Both the position numbers and the translations under genes were made by a program. This document shows, piece by piece, positions 5,249 to 5,528 of a DNA stretch of 5,528 nt; position 1 is the first letter of the stretch; the number at the start of each line of letters is the position of its first letter. The DNA lies in NCBI GenBank assembly GCA_030432505.1, contig JAUIHA010000062.1, positions 1-5,528 of the forward strand, written 5' to 3'. The notes under the pieces are model-generated. The model did not search any database. It was not told the origin of the DNA and saw only the letters and a list, made by a program, of their open reading frames with translations. This stretch comes from a bacterium (GTDB taxonomy: Bacteria; Babelota; Babeliae; Babelales; RVW-14).

Positions 5249-5528
5249 CTATTTGCTAGTTTGCTAAGAATATTTGTGCGACGAGCAGCAGGGTTAGGAT
5301 GAGAGACCATATTAGTCCATAATTGATTTTTTTCAATATCCTGACATTTTTTTTCTAGAGTTTTCCCATGTTTGCCAAGTATTGAATAGGGGGCTTTGCT
5401 TGCTTGTTGAAGTTTCTCAAGGATAAGGTCGAGCAAGTCATCATCAATGTGGGCATTGCCGTTGTGTGATGTGCGATATTCCTTGAGTGCACTTTTTACT
5501 ACTGCAACGATAAGTGAATAGTGAAAAT
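5245..5528 (-). CDS. C-terminal fragment, possibly M48 (HtpX-like) metallopeptidase
   Basis: The frame enters from the window edge, gives 93 complete codons and stops with TGA at 5247-5245. The true start is outside; an internal TTG at 5436 need not be used. Visible features are a hydrophobic helix at 3-14 ('YSLIVAVVKSAL'), 'KEYRTS' at 15-20, a helix 'DLLDLILEKLQQA' (30-42), and near the end 'LWTNMVSHPNPAARR' (69-83). In HtpX/M48 peptidases the zinc-ligand Glu sits in 'EYxAD', followed by 'LxxALxKL' and a C-terminal 'W...SHPxxxxR'. The order and spacing here fit, but the usual Ala-Asp is Thr-Ser and the HExxH motif would be outside the window. Assignment is tentative; an unrelated hypothetical protein is equally possible. 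Confidence 0.45.
   Translation of the reverse strand, partial: FHYSLIVAVVKSALKEYRTSHNGNAHIDDDLLDLILEKLQQASKAPYSILGKHGKTLEKKCQDIEKNQLWTNMVSHPNPAARRTNILSKLANS

Noticed and set aside
5437..5528. Treating the rightmost gene as a complete 63-residue protein starting at TTG 5436
   Set aside because: The frame continues without a stop to the window edge and keeps protein-like features upstream, so it is a truncated longer gene.

Overview
The window is an AT-rich bacterial segment in which every supported gene lies on the minus strand, so transcription runs from right to left. The gene content suggests a host-dependent bacterium: a tandem family of small secreted proteins with an apparent Skp1/BTB-like fold lies next to a periplasmic sensing pair. 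Candidate lineages are Candidatus Dependentiae (TM6/Babeliae) or a Chlamydiae-like endosymbiont. That placement is inference from gene style; no ribosomal RNA or marker gene is present.

Layout, in transcription order (right to left). (a) 5528-5245: the C-terminal 93 residues of a gene entering from outside the window, possibly an HtpX-type M48 metallopeptidase. (b) 5248-5215: a promoter-like region. (c) 5169-2801: three consecutive genes of 263, 278 and 251 residues. Each starts with a Sec-type signal peptide. The three N-termini align without gaps for 47 residues, and all carry the same central helical module. Both internal junctions overlap by 8 bases through the identical octamer ATGCATAA, so this is a tandemly duplicated, translationally coupled operon of divergent paralogues. 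(d) 2800-2721: a short spacer with an 18-bp palindrome over the stop of the third gene and a 14-bp inverted repeat that folds over the ribosome binding site and start codon of the next gene. (e) 2720-1449: a UrtA/AmiC-type (urea/short-chain amide) periplasmic binding protein with an uncleaved-looking N-terminal anchor. (f) 1435-1: the first 478 codons of a membrane sensor with two extracytoplasmic Cache-type domains, 13 bases downstream of (e); its output domain is outside the window.

How they may work together. The binding protein and the Cache sensor form a tight two-gene unit with no ABC permease or ATPase gene visible, which suggests ligand sensing rather than uptake. The three Skp1/BTB-like proteins are predicted to be exported across the inner membrane, and could be effectors or envelope proteins; no function can be assigned. 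The most interesting signals are the paralogue cluster with its conserved overlap junction and the hairpin that presents the Shine-Dalgarno sequence in its loop while burying the AUG, followed by a U7 tract. The hairpin could act as an attenuator or insulator between the two transcription units.
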